This document shows positions 32,055-42,135 of a stretch of 64,000 nucleotides of DNA, one piece after another. The notes under the pieces were generated by a model. It was not told where the DNA came from, did not search any database, and was given only the letters and a program-made list of their open reading frames with translations. The DNA is from Chamaecrista fasciculata (taxonomy: Eukaryota; Streptophyta; Magnoliopsida; Fabales; Fabaceae): the NCBI GenBank assembly GCA_003254925.1, contig QANZ01029950.1, positions 30,327-94,326 on the forward strand. The letters run 5' to 3'. Within the stretch, counting starts at the first letter, position 1; each line of letters starts with the position of its first letter. Both the position numbers and the translations under genes were made by a program.

Positions 32055-34649
32055 ATGGTGGTCATTAGGGAGTTAGCAGAAGGTGAAGAACTAAGTAGAG
32101 TTAGTAGTTTGACTACACAGGGCAGTAGCTCTGTAGATTTGGAAGAGGTTCGACAGTCGTTAGAGGAAACGGTGCGGCGGGCGGCTAGGTTACTAGCAAG
32201 GAGAGCCAGTGAAAGGGCGGGCGCACTTACTGTCTACAGAGGGGGTATGGATCTGGCGACCGTGCAACCATCAAACGTGGAACACGATACATTAGACGCG
32301 TCGGAGGAGCAAGTGCTGGAGCTCTCCGACTGTTCCGAGGGAGAGCCCCCAATGTTGAGGGAAGAACCAACGGGTCCCCTGAGTGGGTCGGCGGCCGAGG
32401 GGGAGCGCCTGATCATGGCGCGTGACGAGGTGGTGTGGGACGCCGCGGAGGGGTTAGGGAACCCCGAAGTTAGGGCGACCACGGGGCCGCCAGCAGAGCC
32501 TTCCAAATTTGCCACCGATGAAGAGTTGGAGGCGGCCCAAGTGGCGTATTTTGGGCCAGGGTCCGGCCGGGAGGGGAGCGGCATGGCCGTCGACGTGTGG
32601 GACGGCAACAATTCTATGTGGTGGACTCATCCGCGTGGGTTCATCGTACACGAAATCCTGTTGCGAGAGTGTGATTCCGACATGCCGTTTAAAGAGTTTG
32701 AGATGGAGGTGCTGAATCACCTCAACTGTTGTCCAGCGCAGTTCGCAGCGAACGCCTGGAGGAGTTTGAAATTTGTGCAGTATGCTGCGTGGACAGTGGG
32801 CAGGGAGCTCACTGTGAAGTTGTTTTTGTATTGGTTCTCCGTGAAGGCTGGGGACAACGGGCGGGTGAACATCCAGAGGAAGGGGGGGTGCTCTACCTGG
32901 GTTTCCTGCCAGTATAAGTAACTGGAAGAACTGGAAGGACATATACTTCCCCATAGTGCGCAACGACGTTGAGCGCCCGTGGTGGGTGAGGGAAGAGGAT
33001 GGGCGCCCGTTATTTCCAGTGGCGTGGTCGGACGCCATCACGGGGACTAGCCCTATTAAGAGAGGGCATCTGAGCGAGGAGGAGCGGCGGACGGATAGGC
33101 TGCTAACCTCGTTTTACAAAAACTATGAACAAACATGTAATATTTTAACTAACACTAACATTTACTTTCCTTTTGCATGTGTGACTTGGTTGTTTGGGCT
33201 GCGTCTAACGAGTGTGTTATTGGTTTTGCAGCAATGAAAGAGGCGCAGAGGAGGCCGGAAGCCCAGGGCGCCGGAAGCTCGGCCGCGGTTGGCCGGGCGA
33301 AGAGGAGTGGCGAGCCGGGGAGGGCGCAGGGCAGGGCCACTGGGGGAATGAGGGCGCCACCAGTTGCGCCAGGGGGGAGGGCAAGGGGTGCGGGCCCTTC
33401 GTCCCGCGCTCATACGGCGTCTGGGGGCGCGGGGCAGGTGTCGGCGAGCCCATCGAGGAGGAGGGCTGGGCCACCGGTGTTGGCGCCTGGAGGAATGAGG
33501 CAGGCGGGGGGCCCGTCAGGGCGGGGGAGGAGGGATGATGGGAGGGGGAAAGGGCTGGCCGATAGGGAGGAGCCGCCGGCAAAGAGGGCGCGCGTCGTCC
33601 GACCAGCAGATCCCGGGGAGTTCATCCACTGGGACGATGAAGAATTGGATCGGTTCATCAAGGTGAGCCATCCAGATGGCGACGGGCCAAGCAACCCGCG
33701 GATGGAGATGCCGGACGCCCGGCGAGTGAATGAGGATGGGGAAGCTGAGTTCTCCTATTTACCGGCGCGACCATTCAGCGGGCGATTTTCAGGAATTGCC
33801 TCCATCCAATGCCTCTACTCCAATGGTACCTACGAGTGGCATGACACTCTGGTGGCTGATGCCTACAAGCGGCCGCCAGCGGATTATGCGGCAGCGTATG
33901 GTATGATGGCGTCCGTGGCCAGTCATGCGGCGCAGACGCTGTCGCACAACTTAGCCAAGGAGGTGGCCCGCCTGAGGGAGGAGGCCAGGGCGGCTGGCGG
34001 GGCTGAGCAGCTGAAAGCACTGGAAGCTGCCAGGGACAAGGCGGTGGAGGAGGCTCAGGCCGGGCGAGCCCAGATGAAGAAGCTTGAGGAGGAGAAGAAG
34101 AAGGAGAGGGAGAGGAGGAAAAAGGCGGAGCAGGAGGCGGGTGTGCAGCGGGGGGAGGCTGCGGCCGCCAGAGCTGAGCTGGAGGCGTACTGGGCGGGGG
34201 AGGCCCAGAGATTAGAGCGCGCGCGCCGAGACGAACGCCGCCAGTGGTATTGGTTTTACCTCCAAGCCACGTCACAGGGGTTCGAGAACTGCCGGAAGCA
34301 GTTGAGCTTCTTGAACCCGGGGCAGAACGAGGCGGGCATCGACTATACCTTTGAGTTGTTGCCCGATGGACGAGGCGGGGAGGAGATTCGGATGCGCGCG
34401 GATGATGATGAGCCCGGGACGCCGATGCCTGATCTGCCGGAAGATTGGACCATCCACGCGCTGGAGGTTCAGGAAGGGCGGTCCCCTCTCAGACCAGGGG
34501 ATGAAGGTTATGTGCCCCCGGCGGACGTCCAGAGCACCGCGGGCAATGAGCCGGACGCCGAGCAAATGTTGATCGTCCCGGACAGTGGTGGCGCGGAGGG
34601 CAGCGGCGAGCACGCTCCGGGTGATGGGCCAGTGATTCTGGATGACTAG
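32055..34649 (+). pseudogene. Antisense extra gene of the gypsy element (PF04195-like domain plus coiled coil)
   Basis: On the strand opposite gag-pol, a start codon in good context (gagaccATGG, 32055) opens a frame to 32921. It resumes one frame over at about 32890-33136, then splices (acat|gtaata ... tttgcag|caatg, intron 33137-33230) into 33231-34649, ending in TAG. A leader intron at 31520-31907 (ctg|gtgagt ... tttgcag) is also likely. The first half has the pattern HPRGFIVHEILLRECD ... AANAWRSLKFV ... VKLFLYWFSV, which I recognise as the 'putative gypsy-type transposon' domain (PF04195). The second half is Ala/Arg/Glu-rich with a long coiled coil (about 33945-34230) and an acidic tail. 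The break sits at seven Gs (32882-32888). Its role in the element is unknown. Confidence 0.75.
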
Positions 34650-35274
34650 GTCATCCTGTACTTGTAATCTCGGGGGTGTTCCCCGTTCTGAATTTTTCTG
34701 GGCGTGTGTGCCCTCCTTTTTTTTTTTCTTTTGACTGTTAATTTGTATGGGGCGGATGTGCCCCTTTTGAACAAAGTTGGTGGTCATTTCGGCCTTGATT
34801 AATGCAGGCCATAAGGCCATTTACAATTGTTGCGATATTTACAACTGCTGTTATTTCATATCCGTTGTGTTTGATATTTGCGCAAGTGTATGTATGTGGG
34901 TGTGTGTCCGCCCAACTGAGTTGGCGACCGGACTTTTGGGCTAGCCAGCCAAGAGGTAAGGGACCAGCATGGCGTATGAGCAACTTCTCGGCTCATGGGC
35001 GCGCGGAGCGCCAGAATGAAAGCGTATGGAGGCGTCCCTCCAGCCTTCGAGCTCTTCTTTGGAGCGAATATTACGTGTAGTGAGATGTTGTGAGTTAGGC
35101 TGTGCCTAAGCGAGAGTAATTGAAACAAACGCGAATGTAAATGAATCGAATAAATTCGAGAGAATGCCATAGTTATATTGATGTAGTGTATTGGCGATCG
35201 TTACACAAAGTAGGTAATTGCAACATGTAAAAGCGTACAAGAGATTACATAAATGTGAAAATACATAAATGAAA
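34650..35274. other. Gypsy region between antisense gene and pol end
   Basis: This noncoding stretch separates two convergent reading frames: the antisense gene (+) and pol (-). It probably holds both 3' UTRs. AATAAA-like text (gaataaattcg) occurs near 35148 on the + strand. No conserved frame is seen. Confidence 0.5.
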
Positions 35275-38200
35275 TCAAAGCGTGATATTGTTGACCGTGC
35301 GGTCGAGATACTTTCTGAGGCTCGCGACATTCCATGTATTAGGCAGGCGGCGGCCGTCCAAAGTAGAGAGCACGTACGCGCCACCAGGGATAACTCTGGT
35401 GACTCGGTATGGTCCTTCCCAGTTGGGATGGAGCTTGCCGTGCGAGCGGTTCAGGCGGTCGTTGGCTACATCGCGAAGAACGAGGTCGCCAACGTCAAAG
35501 GATCGGTGTTTGACCCTTTTATTGAAATATTTGGCCATGCGCTCTTTGTAGGCGGCCTGGCGGATGCTGGCGCTTTCTCGCACCTCCTCAAGTTCGTCTA
35601 GAGCTATTGCTCGACAGCCTCGGTTTGCCTCCTCATTGTAGTATAAGACCCTGTCGGAGAGAAAGGCGGTCTCAGCTGGAATCATGACGGGCGACCCGTA
35701 CGTGAGGGTGTAAGGTGCCTCGCCTGTGGATTCTTGAGGGGTGATACGGTAGGACCAGAGGACGGTTGGGAGTTCGTCCGCCCATCGGCCTTTGGCGTTG
35801 TCGAGTCTGCGCTTCAGCCCATTTAAAATGATGCGGTTGGCGAGCTCGGTTTGGCCGTTGGTCGAGGGATGCTCGACTGAAGTGTTACCGAGGGAGATGT
35901 CATACTGGGCGCAGAAATCGCGGAAGGATTCACTGATGAATTGGCGGCCGTTGTCGCTGATGATTCGCTGCGGGACGCCGAAACGTGACAGTATGTTCTG
36001 CAAGACGAATGTTTTCATCTGGGCAGAGCTGATCGATTTTACCGGTTCAGCCTCGATCCACTTTGTGAAAAGGTCGATCGGGACGATGAGGAACCGGCGT
36101 TGGCCTGTGGCGGTCGGGAATGGCCCGAGGATGTCGATCCCCCATACGTCAAATGGCCAAGGGGATTCCATTGGGCGCATGTCTGCACCCGGAATATGGA
36201 TGTGATTGGCGTGCTCCTGGCACTTTTGGCAGGTTTTCACCAGTGCTGTGGCATCCCGTATGATCGTGGGCCAGTAGTACCCCGAAATGAGCACTTTGCG
36301 TTTGAGGGTGGGCGCCGCTTGGAGTGAACCGCAGAGCCCTTCGTGGAGCTCCTCGAGGATGAGGCGGGCGTCGTTTGGCCCTACGCATCTGAGGCAGGGC
36401 ATGGAGTGACCTCGTCGATAAAGATCATTCCCCCAGAGGAAGTAGTGCGCAGCCCGGCGCACCACCTTTCGAGCCTCGTTTCTGTCTGCCGGGAGGGTGC
36501 CATCCCGGATGTAGGACATGATGGGCGTTCGCCAATCAGCCGTTGTTGAGATAGCAAGGACCATGGGGCCCTCGATTGATGGGCGTTCTAAGGTGGTGCG
36601 GATGATGGAGGAGCGACTCCGAGCATCTGGCTTAGAAGCCAGTTTGGCTAAGGCGTCCGCCCTAGTGTTCTTAGAACGCAAGATGTGTGAGAACTGGGCG
36701 GCCCGGATGTGATGGCGCAGGATGTACTTTGCTTTTTCCACGTACTTGAGGATGGTGGGCTCCTTGGCCTCGAAGTCTCCCTTCATGTGACCAACCACCA
36801 GCTGGGAGTCGCTATAGACGTGGATGTCCTGGGCGCCCATGCCCACGGCGAGCTCGAGGGCTGCGATGAGCGCCTCGTATTCGGCCTGATTGTTCGTGGC
36901 CGGGAAGCGTATGTCGATGGCCTGTTCAATACTGTAACCATCAGGGGATTCAACAATCACGCCCGCGCCACGGAGCTTGGCGGATGAGGCCCCATCGATG
37001 TAGAGGTTCCACACGATGGGGGTAGGATTGGCGGGCGTCATCTCTGCGACAAAGTCAGCCAAAGCCTGGCCTTTGATGGCGCGTCGTGGTTCGAAGGTCA
37101 GGCCGAATTCGGAGAGCTCAATCGACCAATTGACCAGGCGGCCCGCGATGTCGGGCTGGTGAATGATCTGCCTCATAGGGCGGTCGGTGCGGACGATGAT
37201 CACATACTGTTGGTAATATGGTCGCAGCTTCCTTGTGGAAACAAGGAGGGCGTACACGAGCTTTTCGAGTAGGTGATATCGTGTCTCGGCGCCCGTGAGG
37301 ACTTTACTTGAGAAGTAAATGGGGCGCTGCTCATCCTTTTCCTCGATGATCAGGACGGAGCTGACTGCCACATCGGTTGCAGCCAAGTAAACGTAGATAG
37401 GCTTGCCGGGCAAAGGGGTGGTGAGGATAGGCGGCCTGCTCAGGTACGCCTTCAATTGCTGGAACGCCTCTTCACATTCAGCCGTCCATGTGAAGTTCTT
37501 CCCTCCTTTAAGAGTTTTAAAGAAGGGTAAGCACCGGTCGCCCGATCTTGCCAAGAAGCGGTGGAGCGCCGCTATGCGCCCGTTGAGGCGTTGTACCTCC
37601 TTTAACGTCTTTGGGGACGCCATGTCGATGATGGCCTGGCACTGGTCCGGGTTGGCCTCTATCCCTCGTTGGGAGATCATGAAGCCTAAGAACTTGCCCC
37701 CGGCGACCCCGAAAGCGCACTTGGCGGGGTTGAGCCGCAATCGGTAGTGGCGGAGGATCTGGAAGATCTCCTGTAGGTCATCGAGGTGGTCGCCACCAGC
37801 CTTCGTTTTGACGACCATGTCGTCAACGTAGACTTCGATGTTTTTTCCGATGTTGTCTTGGAAGAACCTGTCCATCATACGCTGGTACGTGGCGCCCGCG
37901 TTCTTCAGGCCGAAGGGCATGACGTTGTAACAGTAGATGCCCTGTTCAGTGATGAAGGCCGTCTTGTCGACGTCCTTGGGGTTCATCTTGATCTGATTGT
38001 ATCCGGAAAAAGCATCAAGGAAACTCAAAGTGGCGTACCCGCAGGTGTTGTCTACCAACTTATCGATGCTGGGGAGCGGGTGAAGGTCCTTGGGGGTCGC
38101 CTTGTTGAGGTCCGGTGTTGGCGCCGCACATCCGCCATTTGCCGTTGGGCTTGGGGACAAGGACGACGTTGGACAGCCAGATGGGGTACTTGGTTTCCCG

Positions 38201-38517
38201 GATGAACCCGGCCGCCAGTAATTTGTTCACTTCTTCTTTGGCAGCGAGCTGCCGCTCTAGCCCCAGGACGCGCTTCTTCTGGAAGACTCCTGGGCGGTCG
38301 TCAACATCGAGAGAGTGCGTGACCAACTGGGGGTCGACGCCGGGCATGTCCGACGCGGACCATGCAAAAATGTCGCCGTTGGCGAGTAGAAAGTCAGATA
38401 GCCTGGCTTGTTCTTGGGCGGGTAGATCCGCAGAGATGCTCACTGTTCGCTCCGGGTGCCCGGGGAAGTGAATTTGGACGAGTGTGTCCGAAGGTTTGGG
38501 GCGTGCGCCCTCGACCT
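35275..38517 (-). pseudogene. Gypsy pol polyprotein: RT, RNase H, integrase (one frameshift)
   Basis: Reverse transcriptase, RNase H and integrase of the retrotransposon, on the minus strand. The frame from 38517 down to about 38110 carries the start of RT (NVVLVPKPNGKWRMC). The frame from about 38110 to 35275 continues with DLNKATPKDLHPLPSID, the catalytic YVDDMVVK, RNase H (WNLYIDGASS, NNQAEYEAL, VYSDSQLVVGH) and integrase (zinc-binding CQKCQEH, core WGIDILGPF, SDNGRQF and NGQTELAN giving D-D-E). A one-base gain after ACACC explains the frame change and would truncate pol in RT. A stop lies just before the first frame, 258 bp from the end of gag. The rest is unusually well preserved. Confidence 0.93.
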
Positions 38518-38774
38518 AGTACGACAGATAAAATGCATATAAGTAAAGAGATCTTGTAAAGAAAAATGAGTTCATGGAATAAATGATTTCATTAATGTAA
38601 TAAAATGGGCGTCCGCCATGTGTAGGTCGGAGCGTACATGTGAAATGACGTAAGGAGGGCCTTAAGCATTTTGTAGGAAAGGGAAATAAACATAGACATG
38701 AAAATGAAAAACAACTAATCTTAAGGCCGGGCGGCTAATCCGCCCACTAGAAGTAGTTGCTAAGTGAAGGAGCG

Positions 38775-40937
38775 TCAGCCACTGGTGTGGGATACCTCGT
38801 CGCGGAGGTCAGTGATCTCTAACGTGCCCATGTCTGTGTCCTCCCCGGCGGGCTCCGGGGGAGGGGAGTCTGGAATCCCTTCCATGAGTCGGCGGGTCTG
38901 GTACCCGGGATCGATCATTACGCGAGCCAGGCTTGTGGCATAGCAGCGGCGACCTTCGAGTTGATCTCCCCTTATACTCGCAGTTCCCCAACGTGTAGGG
39001 AATTTCATGAGTAGGTGGGCAGTGGAGATCACTGCTCTGAAAGCGTTGAGACTGGAGCGCCCAAGAATTGCGTTGTATGCTGAAGGAGCGGCTACAACGA
39101 TGAAACTGGCGTATGTAGCCGCCATCCTGGGCGGGTCGCCGTCACCCTCGAGGGTGAGCTTGGTTTCGAGAACCCCTTCGGCAGGCGTCCTTGTCCCGGC
39201 GAAGCCAATCAGAGGCTCGTTGAAAGGCTTCAGGGCGCTCAATGGGATGCCTAGGTGCTCGAAGGCGTGAAAGTAAAGGATGTCTGAGGAGGATCCTTGA
39301 TCTACCAGCACGCGCCGTACGTCGATCTCGCCTATGCGCGCCGTGATTACCATAGGCTCATCGTATTCCACGGGCTTGAGCTCGTCGTGGGTGAAAGTGA
39401 TAGGCGCGTGGATGTCTTCGTGTGAGCGTTTGATGCTCGTATAATGCATGCACATGATGGAGCGCATGATTTGTTTTCGGCTGTGGGGGGTCTTGTGCAT
39501 GTGTATACCCCCAGAGATGGTGTTCACGACGTTGCGGACGGGCGCCTCAGAATGCTTCGAGCCGCCACTTCCGCCCTCAGCGACCTTCCTGTTCTTCTGA
39601 TGGGAGGCGTCCCCATCAGACTCCGGCCGCTTTTTCTGCTTGCACTCGGCCAGGTGGCCGTCTCGGATTAGCTGCTCGATTGCATCTTTCAGAAAGATGC
39701 ACTCGTCTGTAGTGTGGCCATAGCCGTTGTGATAGCGGCAATGTTTGCTTGTGTCGCGTGGGCGACCGGTCTTTACCGGGAGGGGCCGGGCCACCGGAAA
39801 GAACTCAAGGGATCCGCAGGCGCGCAGGATCTCTGACCTGGAGACAGTCAGGATGTGGTATGTCGGGAACTTGCCCGTGAAGGGCGTGCGCTGGGCCCCT
39901 GGGGACGAGTTGGAAGAGCGGTCGTGCCTCTTCCACCTCCCATTGCCATTCCCATTGGCGGGCTGAGTCCGGGTGCTTGTCTGGGCGTTCTGCATATCCT
40001 TCAGCTTGCTGAAGCGGCTCTTGGAGGCGACCTGGTTATCCTCCTTAAGAATAAAATCCCGAACCTGTTTCAGCAGCGCGTCAAGGGTCTTGGGGTTGGC
40101 GAGCGCCAACTCGTTGGATACGTTGCCCGGGCGTAAGCCCTGCTTGAAAGCGTGGATGGCCACGCTGTCCTCTAAGTCCTCCACCTCGTGGCAGCGCTCG
40201 GAGAAGCGCTTAAGGAAATCCCGGAGGCTCTCGCTGGAGCCCTGAATAAGGTCCGCCATGACCGTGGAGGGTTTCTTGTACACAATACTGGTGGCAAAAC
40301 GCTTTAGGAAGGCGGCCTCCAGCTCGTCGAAGTTATGTATGGAGTAATCTGGTAGGCGGGCGTACCAATGAAGTCCTTCTGGACCAAGAGTGGTAGGAAA
40401 GAGCTTGCACTTCTTCCCTTCAGTGAGTGATGCCAGTTGGACGTTTGCATGGAACGCCTTCAAGTGCAGATTTGGGTCTGCAGTTGGCTCGTAGGGTACC
40501 ATCTTTACGGGCATCTTGAAGCCCTGAGGTACGATATCGCGCTGGATGGATACGGCGAACGGCCCCTTCTGGGGGATGAAGGTGCCCGGCTCGTCTTCGA
40601 GACCAGCAGCAGGTGCGGTTTCTTGGGCCGAGGCAGCCGTGGTGTTACGGCGGCCGGGATTCGACCCCTGAGGCGTGCTGTGAACAGAGAGGCTCTGGAA
40701 TTCACGGTGTAGGGATTCTGTTTGCTCCCTCATCATGCTACGGAAGACTGCCATAATGTCCATGGCCTGGAAAGTCTGGCCCGTCGCGCCCATATCGGTT
40801 GGTGGTGCAACCCGAGAGGGCGCTCCCTCTTCTCGATGTTCCTCTTGCTCCTGATCTTCCTGGGAGCCTGTGGCGTGCTCCTGGGAATCAGAGGGTTCGT
40901 CCAAGAGCGGATCGCGAGGGGAGTCGTTATGAGCCAT
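38775..40937 (-). CDS. Gypsy gag-protease polyprotein (720 aa)
   Basis: Capsid, nucleocapsid and protease part of the Tat-type element. The N-terminal third is acidic and low-complexity. The retrotransposon gag domain (LHWYARLPDYSIHNFDELEA, DLIQGSSESLRDFLKRF) lies at about 200-280. A Cys/His knuckle-like motif, CRYHNGYGHTTDEC, follows at about 395-410. An aspartic protease core, VLVDQGSSSDIL, lies near 545, with GFAGTRTPAEGVL downstream. The protease active site reads DQGSSSD, a variant seen in this lineage in place of DTGA. The start ATG (40937) is 137 bp inside the 5' LTR. The frame is intact. Confidence 0.92.
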   Translation of the reverse strand: MAHNDSPRDPLLDEPSDSQEHATGSQEDQEQEEHREEGAPSRVAPPTDMGATGQTFQAMDIMAVFRSMMREQTESLHREFQSLSVHSTPQGSNPGRRNTTAASAQETAPAAGLEDEPGTFIPQKGPFAVSIQRDIVPQGFKMPVKMVPYEPTADPNLHLKAFHANVQLASLTEGKKCKLFPTTLGPEGLHWYARLPDYSIHNFDELEAAFLKRFATSIVYKKPSTVMADLIQGSSESLRDFLKRFSERCHEVEDLEDSVAIHAFKQGLRPGNVSNELALANPKTLDALLKQVRDFILKEDNQVASKSRFSKLKDMQNAQTSTRTQPANGNGNGRWKRHDRSSNSSPGAQRTPFTGKFPTYHILTVSRSEILRACGSLEFFPVARPLPVKTGRPRDTSKHCRYHNGYGHTTDECIFLKDAIEQLIRDGHLAECKQKKRPESDGDASHQKNRKVAEGGSGGSKHSEAPVRNVVNTISGGIHMHKTPHSRKQIMRSIMCMHYTSIKRSHEDIHAPITFTHDELKPVEYDEPMVITARIGEIDVRRVLVDQGSSSDILYFHAFEHLGIPLSALKPFNEPLIGFAGTRTPAEGVLETKLTLEGDGDPPRMAATYASFIVVAAPSAYNAILGRSSLNAFRAVISTAHLLMKFPTRWGTASIRGDQLEGRRCYATSLARVMIDPGYQTRRLMEGIPDSPPPEPAGEDTDMGTLEITDLRDEVSHTSG

Positions 40938-41055
40938 AGAAAAGTAGAGATCACCTAGTTCAACAAGGTAAACGTTGGTGAGTTAGCTTTTGTAAAGAAA
41001 AAGCAATAGAGGACGAGCGTAAGAGCCCGTAAAGTTCAGCAGGTGAGGAGATGAG

Positions 41056-41073
41056 TCCCCACAGACGGCGCCA
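41056..41073 (-). other. Primer-binding site of the gypsy element
   Basis: On the minus strand, TGGCGCCGTCTGTGGGGA begins one base after the 5' LTR. TGGCGCC starts are typical of gypsy elements primed by tRNA-Asp-like tRNAs, but the rest of the match to a real tRNA is not verified here. Confidence 0.8.
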
Positions 41074-41074
41074 A

Positions 41075-41678
41075 TGATAAACTGGAAAATGGCTAGCACT
41101 TACCTAGTTCACCGGAGAGGGCTGCGAGAGCCAAGTGTTGAGCAAGAACCTGCAAGAGCTTCACAGGGGGGCCCTGCGAAGTGTACTCCGACGCTCAAGT
41201 TAGTAAGAGAGTAATCAGAGAGTAAGAGAATTTCAGAGTGTAAGAAGTAGCTAACCTTGAACTGGTGAGATGGGCTCTATTTATAGAGCAGGGAGGAGAG
41301 AGGTGGTCAGCGTGCGGGGCGGACCACGTACTGGACACGATCCCCACCAGCGAAGATGGTGGAGGCCGAGATTTGCGGAGCAAGACAATCGTGGGTGATT
41401 GCGTGTTGTGTCGCTAGGCGGGCGCCTAGAAACTGGAGATCGTGGGTATGAGCAAGTCAGTAACCCACGATCTCCCGTAGCGTGGATTACGGAGCGGGGT
41501 AATCGTGGGTGACCACGTGTCATGATGGGGGCGTGCGCCAAGACCCAGGATGGATCACGGCCGCCCCTACTTGTGCTTAGGGCGCCCGATTGACTCGAGG
41601 GCGTCTCGCAAGGTGCGGAGAGGAGAAGAGGCCCGGTGCGAGGGCCGTTTAGGCGTACGCCCAAATAGTGATGTATCA
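41075..41678 (-). repeat. Gypsy 5' LTR (604 bp)
   Basis: Same ends and length as the LTR at 30419-31022. The palindromic TATA segment lies at 41275-41288. On the minus strand, transcription from it would run into PBS and gag. The five differences from the other copy are transitions. Confidence 0.95.
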
Positions 41679-41683
41679 ATGTA

Positions 41684-42135
41684 TAAATATTTTTTTTTTT
41701 GTTTCCTTTAATTTCATCTCTTCCATGAAATTTTTTCCATTTCCATTGTGATACGTACGTACATAAATATAATGTCATACCCTAACATTTTCTTAATCCC
41801 AATAACAATGTGGTAGCACAAGTGCTAAATGCCTGATGGTGAAGATGGGAAAATTATTCCATTTCTTGTATATACAAATACAATGCAATTATTGATGTAT
41901 AACTATGTATTTCTTTTACTTTCCATTTCAACTCGTCCATGAAAATTGTCTTGATATAGTAACTAGAATTGATTACAAAAACTTAGTCCATACTAGAAAA
42001 AAAAATTACAAAAAGAATGAATGAAATGGTTTAATTTGAGTGTGTATGTAGCATCACTATAAGGTAACGAATTATGCTGCTTCTTCTTGATCTGTCTATT
42101 CTATATATATCCACTAATATAAGGTTTTTGAAAAC
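41684..42135. other. Spacer and 3' flank of the glycosyltransferase gene
   Basis: AT-rich host DNA beyond the gypsy target duplication. It probably includes the 3' UTR of the minus-strand gene that ends at 42136. Text on both sides of the gypsy insertion (gctaaatggtaaacaaagcattcc at about 30372 and gctaaatgcctgatgg...attattcc at about 41825) is similar, hinting at a small pre-existing repeat. Confidence 0.45.

Larger units (their letters stand above)
30419..41678 (-). mobile_element. Complete Ty3/gypsy (Tat-lineage) LTR retrotransposon
   Basis: Element of 11,260 bp in minus orientation with 604-bp LTRs, TG...CA ends and the 5-bp target duplication atgta at 30414-30418 and 41679-41683. Order on its sense strand: 5' LTR, PBS, gag-protease, pol (RT, RNase H, integrase), a 4-kb region with an antisense gene, PPT, 3' LTR. 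The layout (RT-RH-INT order, no chromodomain seen, a DGSS/DQGSS-type protease, antisense extra gene between pol and 3' LTR) points to the Tat group of plant gypsy elements. The element is much GC-richer than its surroundings. The LTRs differ at five sites, all transitions, so the insertion is young. Pol is broken by a frameshift, so this copy is probably not autonomous. Confidence 0.95.

Noticed and set aside
33217-34275. Pro/Ser-rich minus-strand frames under the antisense gene
   Set aside because: They are the complement of the Ala/Arg/Glu-rich coiled-coil frame. Composition alone explains the lack of stops.
36100-40958. Many + strand frames of 60-140 codons over gag and pol
   Set aside because: They are complements of the well-supported gag and pol frames and show no recognisable domains.
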